Below the pieces are notes generated by a model. It did no database searches. It was not told the DNA's origin and saw nothing but the letters and a program-made list of their open reading frames with translations. This document shows positions 15,621 to 24,368 of a stretch of DNA of 35,516 bases, in pieces. The position numbers were made by a program, and so were the translations under genes. Location of the stretch: NCBI GenBank assembly GCA_038237235.1, contig JBBRYW010000015.1:1-35516 (forward strand). Direction: 5' to 3'. Each line of letters starts with the position of its first letter. Positions within the stretch are counted from its first letter, which is position 1. Origin of the DNA: JBBRYW01 sp038237235 (GTDB lineage: Bacteria > Actinomycetota > Thermoleophilia > Gaiellales > Gaiellaceae).

Positions 15621-16729
15621 TGCGGATCAGCTCGATCGAGACGAGACGCTTCGCCGTGCCGCTCGAGCCGCCCTTCGACGTAGCCTGGGATCCGGAGCCG
15701 CGCACACGGCAGGAGGCGACGCTGACGATCGTCCACAGCGACGAGGGTCTCGCCGGATACGCGGGCGGCGACCACCTCCCGGATCGCGCCCTCCTCGAGC
15801 GCCTGCTCGCCGGAGTCGACCCGCTGCGGACGGAGGTCGTTCGTGAGCTCTGCGAGACGGTCGACCTCCACGGCGGGAGGCCCTGGACGGCCGAGGTCGC
15901 TGTCTGGGATCTCGTTGGCCGCGCGCTCGACCAGCCGTGCCGGCTGCTGCTAGGCGGCCGTTCCGAGCGGCTGCTCGCGTACGCGTCGTCGGGCGAGCGA
16001 GTCGCTGACGACGAGCGAGTCGCCCGCTGCCTGGCGCTCCGGGACGCCGGCGTGCGGGCGGCGAAGCTGCGCTTCTGGCACGACGACTGGCGGGAGGACG
16101 TCGAGCTGGTCGAGCGGATCCGCGACGCGGTCGGCCCGTCGTACGAGCTCATGGTCGACGCGAACCAGGGCTGGCGCATGCCCGGGGACCTGAGGCCCCG
16201 CTGGGACGTGGCGACGGCCGCGCAGTGCGCGCGGGCGCTCGAGCCGCTCGGCGTCTACTGGCTCGAGGAGCCCTTGCCCGCCGAGGACGTCGAGGGCTAC
16301 GCCGCGCTGCGCCGGCTCACCGGCCTGCGCCTCGCGGCCGGCGAGCTCGTGCGGGGCGCCCACGAGGCGCGCGACCTCGTCGTGCGCGGCGGCATGGACG
16401 TGATCCAGACGGACGTCGTCCTGAGCGGCGGCATCGGCGGCTGCCGCCGGGTCGCCGCACTCGCCGAGCTCCACGGGCGGACGTGGTCGCCGCACACGTG
16501 GTCGAACGGCCTCGGGCTCGTTGCGAATTTGCATCTTGCCCTCGCCGTGTCGACGTGCCCGTACGTCGAGGTGCCCTTCGATCCGCCGGGCTGGTCGGCG
16601 GAGCGGCGCGACTGGCTCCTGCCGGAACCGCTCAGGATCGCGGCGGACGGGACGATTGCGCCGCCGGCCGGGCCTGGCCTCGGCGTCGTGCCCGATCTCG
16701 AGGCGCTCGAGCCCTACCGGATCGGATGA
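15620..16729 (+). CDS. Enolase-superfamily (mandelate racemase/muconate lactonising type) dehydratase
   Basis: This protein has 369 residues, starting at the ATG shared with the Fae stop. The capping domain is ~1-125 and the barrel ~135-350. Superfamily residues seen are the KLR motif (Lys, then Arg where MLE enzymes have a second Lys), the metal ligands Asp in MVDANQGW, Glu in YWLEEPLP and Glu in AAGELV, and the His-Asp dyad from IQTDVVLSGG and WSPHTWSNG. With KxR and the His-Asp pair, acid-sugar dehydration or epimerisation is more likely than cycloisomerisation. The substrate is unknown. It is translationally coupled to Fae upstream and to the second dehydrogenase downstream, implying one pathway. 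Confidence 0.88.
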   Translation: MRISSIETRRFAVPLEPPFDVAWDPEPRTRQEATLTIVHSDEGLAGYAGGDHLPDRALLERLLAGVDPLRTEVVRELCETVDLHGGRPWTAEVAVWDLVGRALDQPCRLLLGGRSERLLAYASSGERVADDERVARCLALRDAGVRAAKLRFWHDDWREDVELVERIRDAVGPSYELMVDANQGWRMPGDLRPRWDVATAAQCARALEPLGVYWLEEPLPAEDVEGYAALRRLTGLRLAAGELVRGAHEARDLVVRGGMDVIQTDVVLSGGIGGCRRVAALAELHGRTWSPHTWSNGLGLVANLHLALAVSTCPYVEVPFDPPGWSAERRDWLLPEPLRIAADGTIAPPAGPGLGVVPDLEALEPYRIG

Positions 16730-17862
16730 GGATCCGCGCCGCGGTTCTGCACGAGCCGGGCAAGCCGGTCGTCATCGATGACGTCGAGCTCGAGGTCCCG
16801 CGCGCGCGGGAGGTGCTCGTGCGCGTCGCGGCCGCCGGTGTTTGCCACAGCGACGTGCATCTGGCCGACGGCGTCCTCGGCCCCGGCCGCTGGCCGATGG
16901 TGCTCGGGCACGAGGGAGCGGGCGTCGTCGAGGCCGTGGGCGCAGGAGTGGCGCACGTCCGTCGGGGCGACCACGTCGCGTTCTGCTTCGTCCCTGCGTG
17001 CGGCTCCTGCCGGTCGTGCCGCGCCGGACGGCCGAACCTCTGCGAGCCCGCGGGCAGATGCTCGCTCGGCGGCACGCTGCTGGAGGGCAGCTCGCGCCTG
17101 CGTTTGCCCGACGGAACGGTACTCCAGCACTCGCTGATGACGGCCTGCTTCGCCGAGTACACCGTCGTCGACGCAGCCGCTGTGATCCCGCTCCCGGCCG
17201 ATCTCCCGCTCTGGCAGGCGGCACTTCTCGGCTGCGGGGTCGTCACCGGGATCGGTGCCGTCCGCAACACCGCCCGCGTGCGGATCGGCGAGACGGTGTG
17301 CGTGATCGGCTGCGGTGGCGTCGGCCTCCAGGTGGTCGCGGGCGCGCGCCTTGCCGGGGCGGCGCGGATCGTTGCGGTCGATCGGGACGGCGCCAAGCTC
17401 GAGCTGGCCCTGCGCCGCGGCGCCACGCACGCAGTCGACTCGGGCGCGCCGGACGTCGCCGCCGTCGTGCGCGGGCTTACGGCAGGCGGCGTCGACCACG
17501 CGTTCGAGGTCGTCGGGCGCGCCGAGACGATCAGGCTCGCGTGGGACGTGCTTCGTCCGGGTGCGACCGCGATCGTCGTCGGCCTCGCCCCGCGGGGTGT
17601 CGAGGTCGCGCTGCCCGCGAGCGAGTTCCTGTCGGAGAAGGCGATCAAAGGCTGCTACTACGGCTCGGCGAACGTGGCTGCCGAGCTGCCCCAACTCGTC
17701 GAGCTCGTCGCCGACGGGCGGCTCGAGCTCGCCGACGTCGTCTCCCACATCACGCCTCTCGAGGGCGTCGAGGAGGCCCTCGGGCGACTGCGGCGAGGCG
17801 AGGGCACCCGGACGGTGCTCGTCGTCGACGCGTCGCTGGCGGGGGCGCCGCCGTCTGGATGA
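16726..17862 (+). CDS. Class III-like zinc-dependent alcohol dehydrogenase (second paralogue)
   Basis: This protein has 378 residues, the same length as the protein at 13871-15007, and opens similarly (RIRAAVL). Catalytic-zinc ligands are in GVCHSDVHLADG, LGHEGAG and GCGVVTGIGA. Structural-zinc Cys residues are in CGSCRSCRAGRPNLC. The coenzyme site is VIGCGGVGLQ with VAVDRDGAK after it. The start ATGA overlaps the dehydratase stop. Duplication of this enzyme around a Fae gene suggests two successive oxidations or two substrates. The group contains thiol-dependent formaldehyde dehydrogenases as well as ordinary alcohol dehydrogenases, and sequence alone does not separate these. Confidence 0.9.
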   Translation: MRIRAAVLHEPGKPVVIDDVELEVPRAREVLVRVAAAGVCHSDVHLADGVLGPGRWPMVLGHEGAGVVEAVGAGVAHVRRGDHVAFCFVPACGSCRSCRAGRPNLCEPAGRCSLGGTLLEGSSRLRLPDGTVLQHSLMTACFAEYTVVDAAAVIPLPADLPLWQAALLGCGVVTGIGAVRNTARVRIGETVCVIGCGGVGLQVVAGARLAGAARIVAVDRDGAKLELALRRGATHAVDSGAPDVAAVVRGLTAGGVDHAFEVVGRAETIRLAWDVLRPGATAIVVGLAPRGVEVALPASEFLSEKAIKGCYYGSANVAAELPQLVELVADGRLELADVVSHITPLEGVEEALGRLRRGEGTRTVLVVDASLAGAPPSG

Positions 17863-18833
17863 TGCGCCGTGCGCACGCGCCGGCCCTGGCGGTGCTCGGG
17901 CTGGGCGCCGCCGCCGCCTACGTTGCGCACCGGGCGATCCCGTCGGTGCCGTCGCTTCCCCTCGCGGTCGGGCTGGGCCTCGCAGTCGCGAACATCGGCT
18001 CCGTTGGCGCGGCGCTGCCCGCTGGGATTCCGGTCGTGGCGAGCCGCCTCCTCCGCGTGGGCATCGTCCTGCTCGGCTTCCAGCTCGCCGCCGGCGACGT
18101 GCTCGCGCTCGGACCGGCGCGGCTGGCGGTCGTCGTCGCAGTCGTGCTCGCGACGTTCGCCGGCACACGCTGGCTCGGCCGTCAGCTCGGAGTCAGCGCA
18201 CCGCTCTCGCTCCTGACGGCGGCCGGGTTCTCGATCTGCGGCGCGTCCGCTATCGCCGCGCTCCGCGAGGTCGTCGACGCCGACGAGGAGGAGGTCACTG
18301 CGGCGATCGGACTCGTCACGCTTTGCGGCAGCCTCGCTATCCTCGTCCTGCCGCTCCTGCGCAGTCCGCTCGGGCTCCAGGCCGAGGAGTTCGGCGTGTG
18401 GACCGGCGCCAGCGTGCACGACGTCGGGCAGGTGGTGGCGACCGCCTCGACCGCCGGCCCCGCCGCTCTTTCGGCCGCGGTGGTCGTGAAGCTCACACGC
18501 GTGCTCATGCTCGCGCCCCTCGTCGGCGCCGTCGGCCTCGCCGCCAGGCGTCGCGGGCGAACCAATGCGGCCGGACTCGCGTTCCCGGTGCCGCTGTTCG
18601 TCCTCGGGTTCCTTGCGGCCATTGCGCTCCGCAGCTCGGGAGCCGTCCCGGACTCGGCCCTCGACGCGCTCCACTCCCTGCAGACGATCGCGCTCACCGC
18701 GGCGCTATTCGGGATCGGTGCCACCACCCGGCTCGGCAGGCTGCGCCGTCTCGGGGGAAGGCCGATCCTGCTCGGCCTGCTCTCGTGGATCCTCGTCGCC
18801 GGCGTCGCCTACGCCGGCGTCCGGCTCACTTGA
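17859..18833 (+). CDS. YeiH/TauZ-type (UPF0324) membrane exporter
   Basis: This protein has 324 residues with about nine to ten hydrophobic segments. UPF0324 landmarks include LLRVGIVLLGFQL, the helix-breaking GFSICGASAIAAL, GVWTGASVHDVGQV and the C-terminal ALFGIGATTRLG. Family members TauZ and SuyZ are proposed sulfite exporters in sulfonate-degrading bacteria, and YeiH is a related protein of unknown substrate. The ATGATG start overlaps the dehydrogenase stop, placing it as the last gene of the Fae-led operon. By position it probably exports a small anionic product of that pathway; sulfite is a reasonable inference but not shown. Confidence 0.85.
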   Translation: MMRRAHAPALAVLGLGAAAAYVAHRAIPSVPSLPLAVGLGLAVANIGSVGAALPAGIPVVASRLLRVGIVLLGFQLAAGDVLALGPARLAVVVAVVLATFAGTRWLGRQLGVSAPLSLLTAAGFSICGASAIAALREVVDADEEEVTAAIGLVTLCGSLAILVLPLLRSPLGLQAEEFGVWTGASVHDVGQVVATASTAGPAALSAAVVVKLTRVLMLAPLVGAVGLAARRRGRTNAAGLAFPVPLFVLGFLAAIALRSSGAVPDSALDALHSLQTIALTAALFGIGATTRLGRLRRLGGRPILLGLLSWILVAGVAYAGVRLT

Positions 18834-18857
18834 GCCGACCCGCTGAGTGCGGATTAG

Positions 18858-19300
18858 CTAGTTCGCATGTGAAGATGGCCATGCGACGAGCGGCTTTCCG
18901 ATCTCCCAGTGATGTCCGAAGGGGTCTTCGATCCGTCCCAGCAGCCAACCATGTTCTTCTTCCACCGGACCGACTTCCGTGGCGCCCAGGGCTACAGCCC
19001 GCTCGACCACGGAGTGAGGATCCTGGACGATCAACATCAGTCGCACCGTGCTTCCGCCCAACGATTCGGGGCTGAAGTTCTTGTTCGGTGGTGACTCGTC
19101 GGAAACCCAGAACGACGCGTTGCCAACCGAGAGCTGCGCGACCACTTCCTCGTTTTCCTTCGTACCGCCCACACGGTAGATCTCGATCGCGCCGAAGGCG
19201 GCCTTGTAGAACTCGAGGCCTCGCGGCCACGCCGCACCGAGAGCTCGGGCGAGATAGTGGTTTCCGCTGCCTGAGCCGTTATGTCCCCCTCGGTCTCCAT
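18858..19300 (-). pseudogene. VOC-family (glyoxalase/PhnB-like) gene with one frameshift
   Basis: The ATG at 19300, with GAGGAG upstream, begins a VOC protein (ISPELSVRRGREA). Around 19219-19223 the frame shifts by one base, and the family continues in the other frame (EFYKAAFGAIEIYRVGG, then NASFWVSDESPP and EDPFGHHWEIGKP, with the C-terminal metal-site Glu/His region). The deduced full protein would be about 147 residues, normal for the family. A single missing base in GAGGCCTCGAG explains the break, so a sequence error cannot be excluded. The substrate is unknown. Confidence 0.8.
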
Positions 19301-19596
19301 GACGGATTCTCCTCGGATACGCGTTCTCCGGACTCGTTAGCGCTCACGGTGACCACCCTGTCGAAGGCTACCCCTTGAGCTAGAGGTTCTTACACGCCTC
19401 TTCTATCCTCTCCTCCGATGGCCGTAACTCTCGTCGTCAACGAGCACACGGGCGCCCTTTCGCCGGAACCGATCAATTACCCCGAGGCGGTCCCGGTACG
19501 GTCCGAGACCGCCGCGGGCAAGGGGCCACCGGCTCTCCGCATCCTTGCGTGCGAAGCGACGTGCGTGCGCGGCTTCTTCGAGCTGCCCTGCGATTC
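19301..19596. other. Intergenic stretch without a supported gene
   Basis: The 296 bases lie between the divergently oriented VOC gene and the Gfo/Idh/MocA remnant. A 60-codon open frame begins at ATG 19418 after a pyrimidine-rich tract, but its product resembles nothing I know and its 3' end overlaps the upstream region of the next gene. A short inverted repeat, AGAGG...CCTCT, sits at 19382-19401. Confidence 0.4.
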
Positions 19597-20384
19597 GTGA
19601 AACCTCTCCGCGTGGGCATCGTTGGTTGCGGCGAGGCTGCCCAGATCATGCACCTGCCGAGCCTGCGCTTCCTCTCGGACCTCTTCGAGGTGACCGTGGT
19701 CTGCGACGTCAGCAGGGCCGTCGCGGAGCGGGTGGGTGAGGACTGGAACGTTCCCGTGCGGCTCGTCGACCACGCGGCGGCCGTGGCCCTGGAAGAGGTC
19801 GACGCGGTCCTCGTCGCCACGCCCGATGCCCGCCATTCCGTCGTCGCGCTCGAGGCGATCGCCGCCGGCAAGCACGTCCTCGTCGAGAAGCCCCTCTGCA
19901 TGACCCTGCGGGAGGCGGACGCGATTGCCGCGGCGCAGGAGCAAGCCGGCGTCGTCGTCCAGGTGGGCTACACGCCGGGACGTGGCACGACGGGTGGTAC
20001 GTGACCGCCGCGTTCGACTGCGGCACCTTCGTCTGTCACCTCGCTGCGGGCTTCGACTTGATCCCTCGGGTCGACGCCGCGACCGAGGTGTTCGGTGAGC
20101 GACGCGTCGTCGAGGTCCGCTTTGACGCCTCCCACGTCCGAAACCTGCCGGTCCGCGCCACCGTCACCGACGCGAACGAGACCGGAGGGGTCGACGTGCG
20201 GACGATCCATCCGAGCTTGGGGGATCCCTTCGTCGAGGAACGGCGGGCGTTTCACGGGCACGTGACCGAGGGCAGCCGACCGAAGACCTCCCCGGCGGAC
20301 TTCCGTGAGGACCTCGAGCTCTGCCGCGACCTCGCCGACGCGATGGCGGCCGGCCGAGTGAAACGAACGCCGGCATGGGGCTGA
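19597..20384 (+). pseudogene. Gfo/Idh/MocA oxidoreductase with internal deletion and frameshift
   Basis: From GTG 19597 the Rossmann domain is clear: VGIVGCGEAAQIMHLP, then VDAVLVATPDARH, then AAGKHVLVEKPLCMT with the catalytic-region Lys. After VVVQVGYT (~19975) the frame changes. The C-terminal part resumes with DWHDGWYVTAAFDCG and ends in DFREDLELCRDLADAM and a stop at 20382-20384. About 100-150 residues of the central C-terminal domain are missing compared with the usual ~330-380. Deletion plus shift means no functional enzyme. The next gene starts ten bases before this stop. Confidence 0.8.
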
Positions 20385-21688
20385 GTGAGCTCGAGGGGCG
20401 GATCGTGAATGAGATCGACCGCCGCGGCGACGAGCTCGTCGAGCTCGCAGCCGCGCTGATCCGCTTCGACACCGAGGCGCGGGAGCCAGACGATCCGCCC
20501 CGGGAGGAGGGAGCGCTGCAGGAGTACCTCGCCGGCCGCCTCGCGGCGCTTGGCGCCGAGATCGACCTCTGGGAGCCCACCCGCGAAGACGTCGTGGGCA
20601 GCAGGCTTGTGCCGGCCGGCGGGCTCGGCTTCGAAGGGCGGCCGCAGCTCGCCGCCCGCTTCCGCGGCGCCGGCGGCCGCAGCCTGCTCCTGAACGGTCA
20701 CATCGACGTCGTTTCGTCGGTGCCGCGCGAGGCCTGGGCGAGCGATCCGAACGAGGGGGATGTCCGCGACGGCAAGCTCTACGGCCGCGGCTCGTGCGAC
20801 ATGAAGGGCGGCATCGCGGCAATGACGTTCGCGGCCGAGGTGCTCGCGGAGCTCGGCGTTCGCCTGGCGGGCGACCTCGTCGTCTGCACGGTGACGGACG
20901 AGGAGTCGACCGGCGCGGGAGGGCTCGCGGCGGTCGCCCGCGGCGTCCGCGCGGACGCGGGAATCGTCACCGAGCCATCCGGCTTCGACGTCTGGACGTC
21001 CTGCCGGGGCAGCCTGATGCCGACGATCACCGTCCCCGGCCGCCCGGGCCACGCCGGCGTCGGCCAGCCCGACTGGCGGCAGGGGGGCGCCGTCAACGCG
21101 ATCGAGAAGGCGACGCTGATCATCGACGCGCTGCGCCGGCTGCAGGAGGAATGGCGTGAGCACCCAGATCACCAGCATCCGCATCTCTCGCCGGGCGACA
21201 TCGTGCCGACGATCGTCTCGGGCGGCGAGTGGATCGTCAGCTACCCGGCGTCGTGCCGGATCGCCTACCACGTCGCCTACCTCCCCGCGCACGCCGACGA
21301 GGGCGGCTGGGGGAGCGCGGTCGAGAAGGAGATCGTCGAGCAGGTCCGGCGCGCTGCCTCCGCGGACCCCTGGCTAGCCGAGAACCCGCCGGTGATCGAG
21401 TGGGCGACAGACGTTCCGTCGAGCGAGGTGTCGGAGGACGAGCCCATCGTTCTGGCGATCCTCGGCACGGGCGCGGACCTCGGGCGGCCGCGTCGGATCT
21501 CGGGCATGGATTCGTGGCACGACGGCGCGACGTTCACCCGCTTCGGCGGCACGCCGTGCATCTGCTTCGGGCCCCGCGGCCTCGGGGTGGCCCATACGAT
21601 CGACGAGTACGTCGTCGTCCGAGACCTCGTGGAGTGCGCCCAGGAGCTGGCGGTGGCTGCTGTCCGTTTCTGCGGGCTCGCGCCCTGA
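20375..21688 (+). CDS. M20-family metallohydrolase (ArgE/DapE type)
   Basis: This protein has 437 residues. The di-metal ligands are all visible: His in LLNGHIDVV, bridging Asp in YGRGSCDMKGG, Glu pair in VTDEES, Glu/Asp position in IVTEPSG and the distal His in GLGVAHTIDEYV. A lid/dimerisation insert runs through ~205-330. Enzymes of this group remove acyl groups from amino-acid or diamino-acid amides; the substrate cannot be chosen between acetylornithine-, succinyl-DAP- or peptide-like compounds. The ATG at 20375 overlaps the end of the broken oxidoreductase gene, suggesting a former operon. It is convergent with the MFS gene. Confidence 0.9.
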   Translation: MGLSELEGRIVNEIDRRGDELVELAAALIRFDTEAREPDDPPREEGALQEYLAGRLAALGAEIDLWEPTREDVVGSRLVPAGGLGFEGRPQLAARFRGAGGRSLLLNGHIDVVSSVPREAWASDPNEGDVRDGKLYGRGSCDMKGGIAAMTFAAEVLAELGVRLAGDLVVCTVTDEESTGAGGLAAVARGVRADAGIVTEPSGFDVWTSCRGSLMPTITVPGRPGHAGVGQPDWRQGGAVNAIEKATLIIDALRRLQEEWREHPDHQHPHLSPGDIVPTIVSGGEWIVSYPASCRIAYHVAYLPAHADEGGWGSAVEKEIVEQVRRAASADPWLAENPPVIEWATDVPSSEVSEDEPIVLAILGTGADLGRPRRISGMDSWHDGATFTRFGGTPCICFGPRGLGVAHTIDEYVVVRDLVECAQELAVAAVRFCGLAP

Positions 21689-21691
21689 GCG

Positions 21692-22861
21692 CTAAGCGTG
21701 GAAGGCGCGGGGCTGCGTGAGCAGCATCCACGCGGCCACGGCGAACCCCGTGGTCGCCGTCGCGACGAACGCCCACCTCGCGTCGCCGGCGCTCAGAGCC
21801 ACCCCCGCGGCCAGCGGGGCCGCGAGCGCCGTCGCGGCCCAGGTGACATTCATCACGCCTGCGACCGGAGTCGCGAGCGCCTCGGTCGGGACGTGCGAGC
21901 GCGCAAGCGCGTAGACGACGGTGTTGAGAACGGCGCGGGCTCCGGCCGAAAAAATAAGGAACCCGATCATGGCGAACGTCGAGAAGCTGACGAACGGGAT
22001 CAGGAAGGTGGCGCCGAGCACGGCGGCAGCGGCTCCGACGAGACGAACGCCGACACGCGCCCGCGGGATCCGTGCGGACATCGCGCCAGCGGCCGTGAAG
22101 ATGACAGCGGCGAGCGCGATTGCGGCGCCGATCCGTCCCGCGGAGAGGCCGTTGGCGGCGAGGACCAGCGGCGCCAGGAGGCCGGAGACGCCTGTCACGG
22201 TGCCGAGCAGCCCGGTGACGAGCATCGCACCGGTGAGCGCGGGCTCTCTTCCGGCAGCGGCGATCGCGTCACGCAAGCGTGCGGCGGGCGCCCGCTCCGG
22301 TCCGAAGCGGTCGCGGGCGAGCACACCCACGAGTGGCACGGTGAGGAGGGCGATCGCGGCGAACGCGGCCCGGTAGCCCCACACATCGGTCACGGCGCCC
22401 GAGAGGAGGGGGCCGATCAGCCAGCCTGCGCCGGCGGCGGCGATCAACCGCCCGGTGCCCGCTGCGCCCCGCCCGGAACCGGCGGCGACCGCCGGGGCCA
22501 CGGTCCACAGGATCCCGAAGCTCAGTCCGAACAGCGCTCGGGCCGCCATGAGCATCCCGAGCCCGCTCGCGAGCGCCTGCACCAGGAGCGAGCTTGGAAG
22601 GAGTGTGGCGCTCGCGAACAGCAGATGGCGCGATCCGATCCGGCCCGCCAGCAGGCCGATCGGGATGGAGGTTGCAAGTGTCACGATCGTGGCTGCGGAG
22701 AGGAGGGCACCCGTCTCGGCGCCGGACATGCCGAACTGCTCCCGGATCGTCGGGAGAACGGGGAGCAGCGCGGCGTCGGTGACGGCGCTTGCGAACGCCA
22801 GCGCGGAAACCGCGAAGAGGGCGCGATCTGCGGGGGCGCGACGATGAAAGAAACGGAGCAC
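21692..22861 (-). CDS. Major facilitator superfamily transporter
   Basis: This protein has 389 residues with about twelve hydrophobic helices. The loop after helix 2 has the MFS signature region GLLAGRIGSRHLL, and the long central loop (~190-205: ARDRFGPERAPAARLRD) is basic as expected. The proposed start is GTG 22861; no strong ribosome binding site is seen, and no better start fits the first helix. The gene is divergent from a LysR regulator with only 45 bases between, so that regulator probably controls it. It resembles drug/metabolite efflux members, but the substrate is unknown. Confidence 0.85.
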   Translation of the reverse strand: MLRFFHRRAPADRALFAVSALAFASAVTDAALLPVLPTIREQFGMSGAETGALLSAATIVTLATSIPIGLLAGRIGSRHLLFASATLLPSSLLVQALASGLGMLMAARALFGLSFGILWTVAPAVAAGSGRGAAGTGRLIAAAGAGWLIGPLLSGAVTDVWGYRAAFAAIALLTVPLVGVLARDRFGPERAPAARLRDAIAAAGREPALTGAMLVTGLLGTVTGVSGLLAPLVLAANGLSAGRIGAAIALAAVIFTAAGAMSARIPRARVGVRLVGAAAAVLGATFLIPFVSFSTFAMIGFLIFSAGARAVLNTVVYALARSHVPTEALATPVAGVMNVTWAATALAAPLAAGVALSAGDARWAFVATATTGFAVAAWMLLTQPRAFHA

Positions 22862-22870
22862 CGACTCAGG

Positions 22871-22889
22871 ATCGGCTCAATCGACCGAT
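22871..22889. promoter_or_regulatory. Candidate LysR operator between the MFS and LysR genes
   Basis: ATCGG and CCGAT form a perfect 5-bp dyad with a 9-base spacer in the 45-base divergent intergenic region, the usual place for an autoregulatory LysR site. The region is AT-rich for this genome, and a -10-like TAAAAT (22893-22898) faces the LysR gene. Confidence 0.45.
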
Positions 22890-22906
22890 AAGTAAAATAC
22901 GAGTTA

Positions 22907-23842
22907 GTGAATGATGCAAGAAGCAACACTGATCGATTGCTAGGGATCGAGTTCCGGCACCTCGCCGCGCTCGAGGCGATCGTCGAGACCGGCTCCTTTG
23001 CCGCTGCCGCGCGCCGGCTTGGCTACACCCAGTCGGCGATCAGCCAGCAGATCGCGGTACTCGAGCGGGCGACCGACCTGCAGCTACTGGAGCGCCCGGG
23101 GGGCCGCCGCCCGGTGACCGCGACCGAGGCCGGCGAGCGCCTGCTCCGCCATGCATCGCGCGCGACCGCAGCGATGCGCGCCGCCGAGGCCGACCTGCAC
23201 GCGCTCGCCGAGGGCGACGCGGGCACGCTCCGCGTTGCCACCTTCCAGAGTGTCGGTGTGCGCGTGATTCCACCCGTGATGCGTCTCTACGTCGCGCGCC
23301 GGCCTGCGATCGAGGTCAAGCTCGTCGAGGCCGACCACGGGCGGCTGATCGAGCTGCTTGTCCGCGGCGAGCTCGACCTCGCCTTCGTCGCCGACCCGCT
23401 CGAGACCGCGATCGAGCGGGTCGACGTGCTGACGGACCCCTACGTGCTGCTGGCCTGTGCCGGCTCCGAGCTCGCGCAGACGAAAAAGAGCGTGAGCATC
23501 AGGGAGATCGGCCGACTCCCGCTCATTGCCTACCGCGTCTCGTCAGAGGGCGGCGAGGCGCACCTCCTCCGTAAGGGCATCGAGCCGAGAATCGTCTTTC
23601 GATCCAACGACAGCGGCATCGTCCAGGGCCTCGTCGGCGCAGGCGTCGGCTACGCACTCGTACCCCGGCTGACGGTCGACCGGAGCGATCCCGAGATCGC
23701 CACGCTCGACGTGCGCGGCATACCACCGCGGGAGATCGGTCTCGCCTGGCACGCCGACCGCAAGCTCTCAGCCGCAGCCACGGCCTTCGTCGAGGTCGTC
23801 GAAGAGGTCGCCGCCGACCTACGCGCAGGGGAGCTCGGCTAA
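22907..23842 (+). CDS. LysR-family transcriptional regulator
   Basis: This protein has 311 residues from GTG 22907. TTG 22937 is an alternative that would begin right before the DNA-binding domain and fits the family's usual short N-terminus. The winged helix-turn-helix is FRHLAALEAIVETGSFAAAA with the recognition part LGYTQSAISQQIAVLE. The effector-binding domain (~95-300) begins GTLRVATFQSVGVRVIPPV and ends near EIGLAWHADR. LysR proteins usually bind a small metabolite and control the divergent gene, here the MFS exporter. The intergenic dyad at 22871-22889 fits this. Confidence 0.92.
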   Translation: MNDARSNTDRLLGIEFRHLAALEAIVETGSFAAAARRLGYTQSAISQQIAVLERATDLQLLERPGGRRPVTATEAGERLLRHASRATAAMRAAEADLHALAEGDAGTLRVATFQSVGVRVIPPVMRLYVARRPAIEVKLVEADHGRLIELLVRGELDLAFVADPLETAIERVDVLTDPYVLLACAGSELAQTKKSVSIREIGRLPLIAYRVSSEGGEAHLLRKGIEPRIVFRSNDSGIVQGLVGAGVGYALVPRLTVDRSDPEIATLDVRGIPPREIGLAWHADRKLSAAATAFVEVVEEVAADLRAGELG

Positions 23843-23921
23843 TCCGGCCGATCGAAAGTGACGACGACAGCCGCCGATCTCGAGCATCCGTCCGCGAGAT
23901 GGGTTCGGTCGAGAGCTGAGC

Positions 23922-24368
23922 TTACGTTCCGTCGCCTGTAAGGGGATCGACAACCCGTAGTCGTGAGAAACGACGGAAGCCGTGGTCGTGCGAGGCGAGG
24001 ACGAGTCCGTGTTCGATTGCGAGCGCCGCGATCTCGACGTCGGGAACGTCGTCGCTGCGCAAGCCGGGCGTCTCAGCGAGCTCCCGAGCGATCGCCATGT
24101 GCCTGGTTCCGGCCGCGACGGGCCGGGCGGCAGGCTGCTTCAGGTAGGCCGCCACCACAGCCCAACCCTCCCTAACCGTCACCGCGTGCTGCCCGAATAC
24201 CCTCGCGCTCGTGATGAGGCGGAGGAACGCGTAGATGACCGGCCAACACAGGGCGACGGCTCCCTCGCCTTCGGCGAAGCGCTCCTCGAGCCACGCGCGA
24301 GTGCGGTCGTGCTCCGGCGCGCCCGCGAACGTCGCGTAGACGAGAAGGTTCGTGTCGATGAGCATCAT
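23922..24368 (-). CDS. vapC: VapC-type PIN-domain toxin
   Basis: This protein has 148 residues. The acidic residues of the PIN RNase site are Asp5 (LIDTNLLVY), Asp in SDDVPDVEIAALA and Asp in LASHDHGFRRF. The position often holding a Glu after the third helix reads YAFLRL, as in some members of this TA subgroup. The ATGATG start overlaps the antitoxin stop, giving tight translational coupling. The expected role is an RNase that halts translation when the antitoxin is lost. The module is intact, unlike the PIN remnant at 793-1196. Confidence 0.9.
   Translation of the reverse strand: MMLIDTNLLVYATFAGAPEHDRTRAWLEERFAEGEGAVALCWPVIYAFLRLITSARVFGQHAVTVREGWAVVAAYLKQPAARPVAAGTRHMAIARELAETPGLRSDDVPDVEIAALAIEHGLVLASHDHGFRRFSRLRVVDPLTGDGT

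Noticed and set aside
19418..19600. A 60-codon plus-strand frame
   Set aside because: There is no recognisable family, no clear ribosome binding site, and its end runs into the next gene's start region.
21698..22891. A 397-codon open frame opposite the MFS transporter
   Set aside because: The predicted product is hydrophilic and low-complexity; the minus strand has a regular membrane protein.
23922..24368. VapC as inactive because of Ala where many PIN toxins have Glu (YAFLRL)
   Set aside because: A related subgroup of VapC toxins also lacks Glu at this position, and the other acidic residues are kept.
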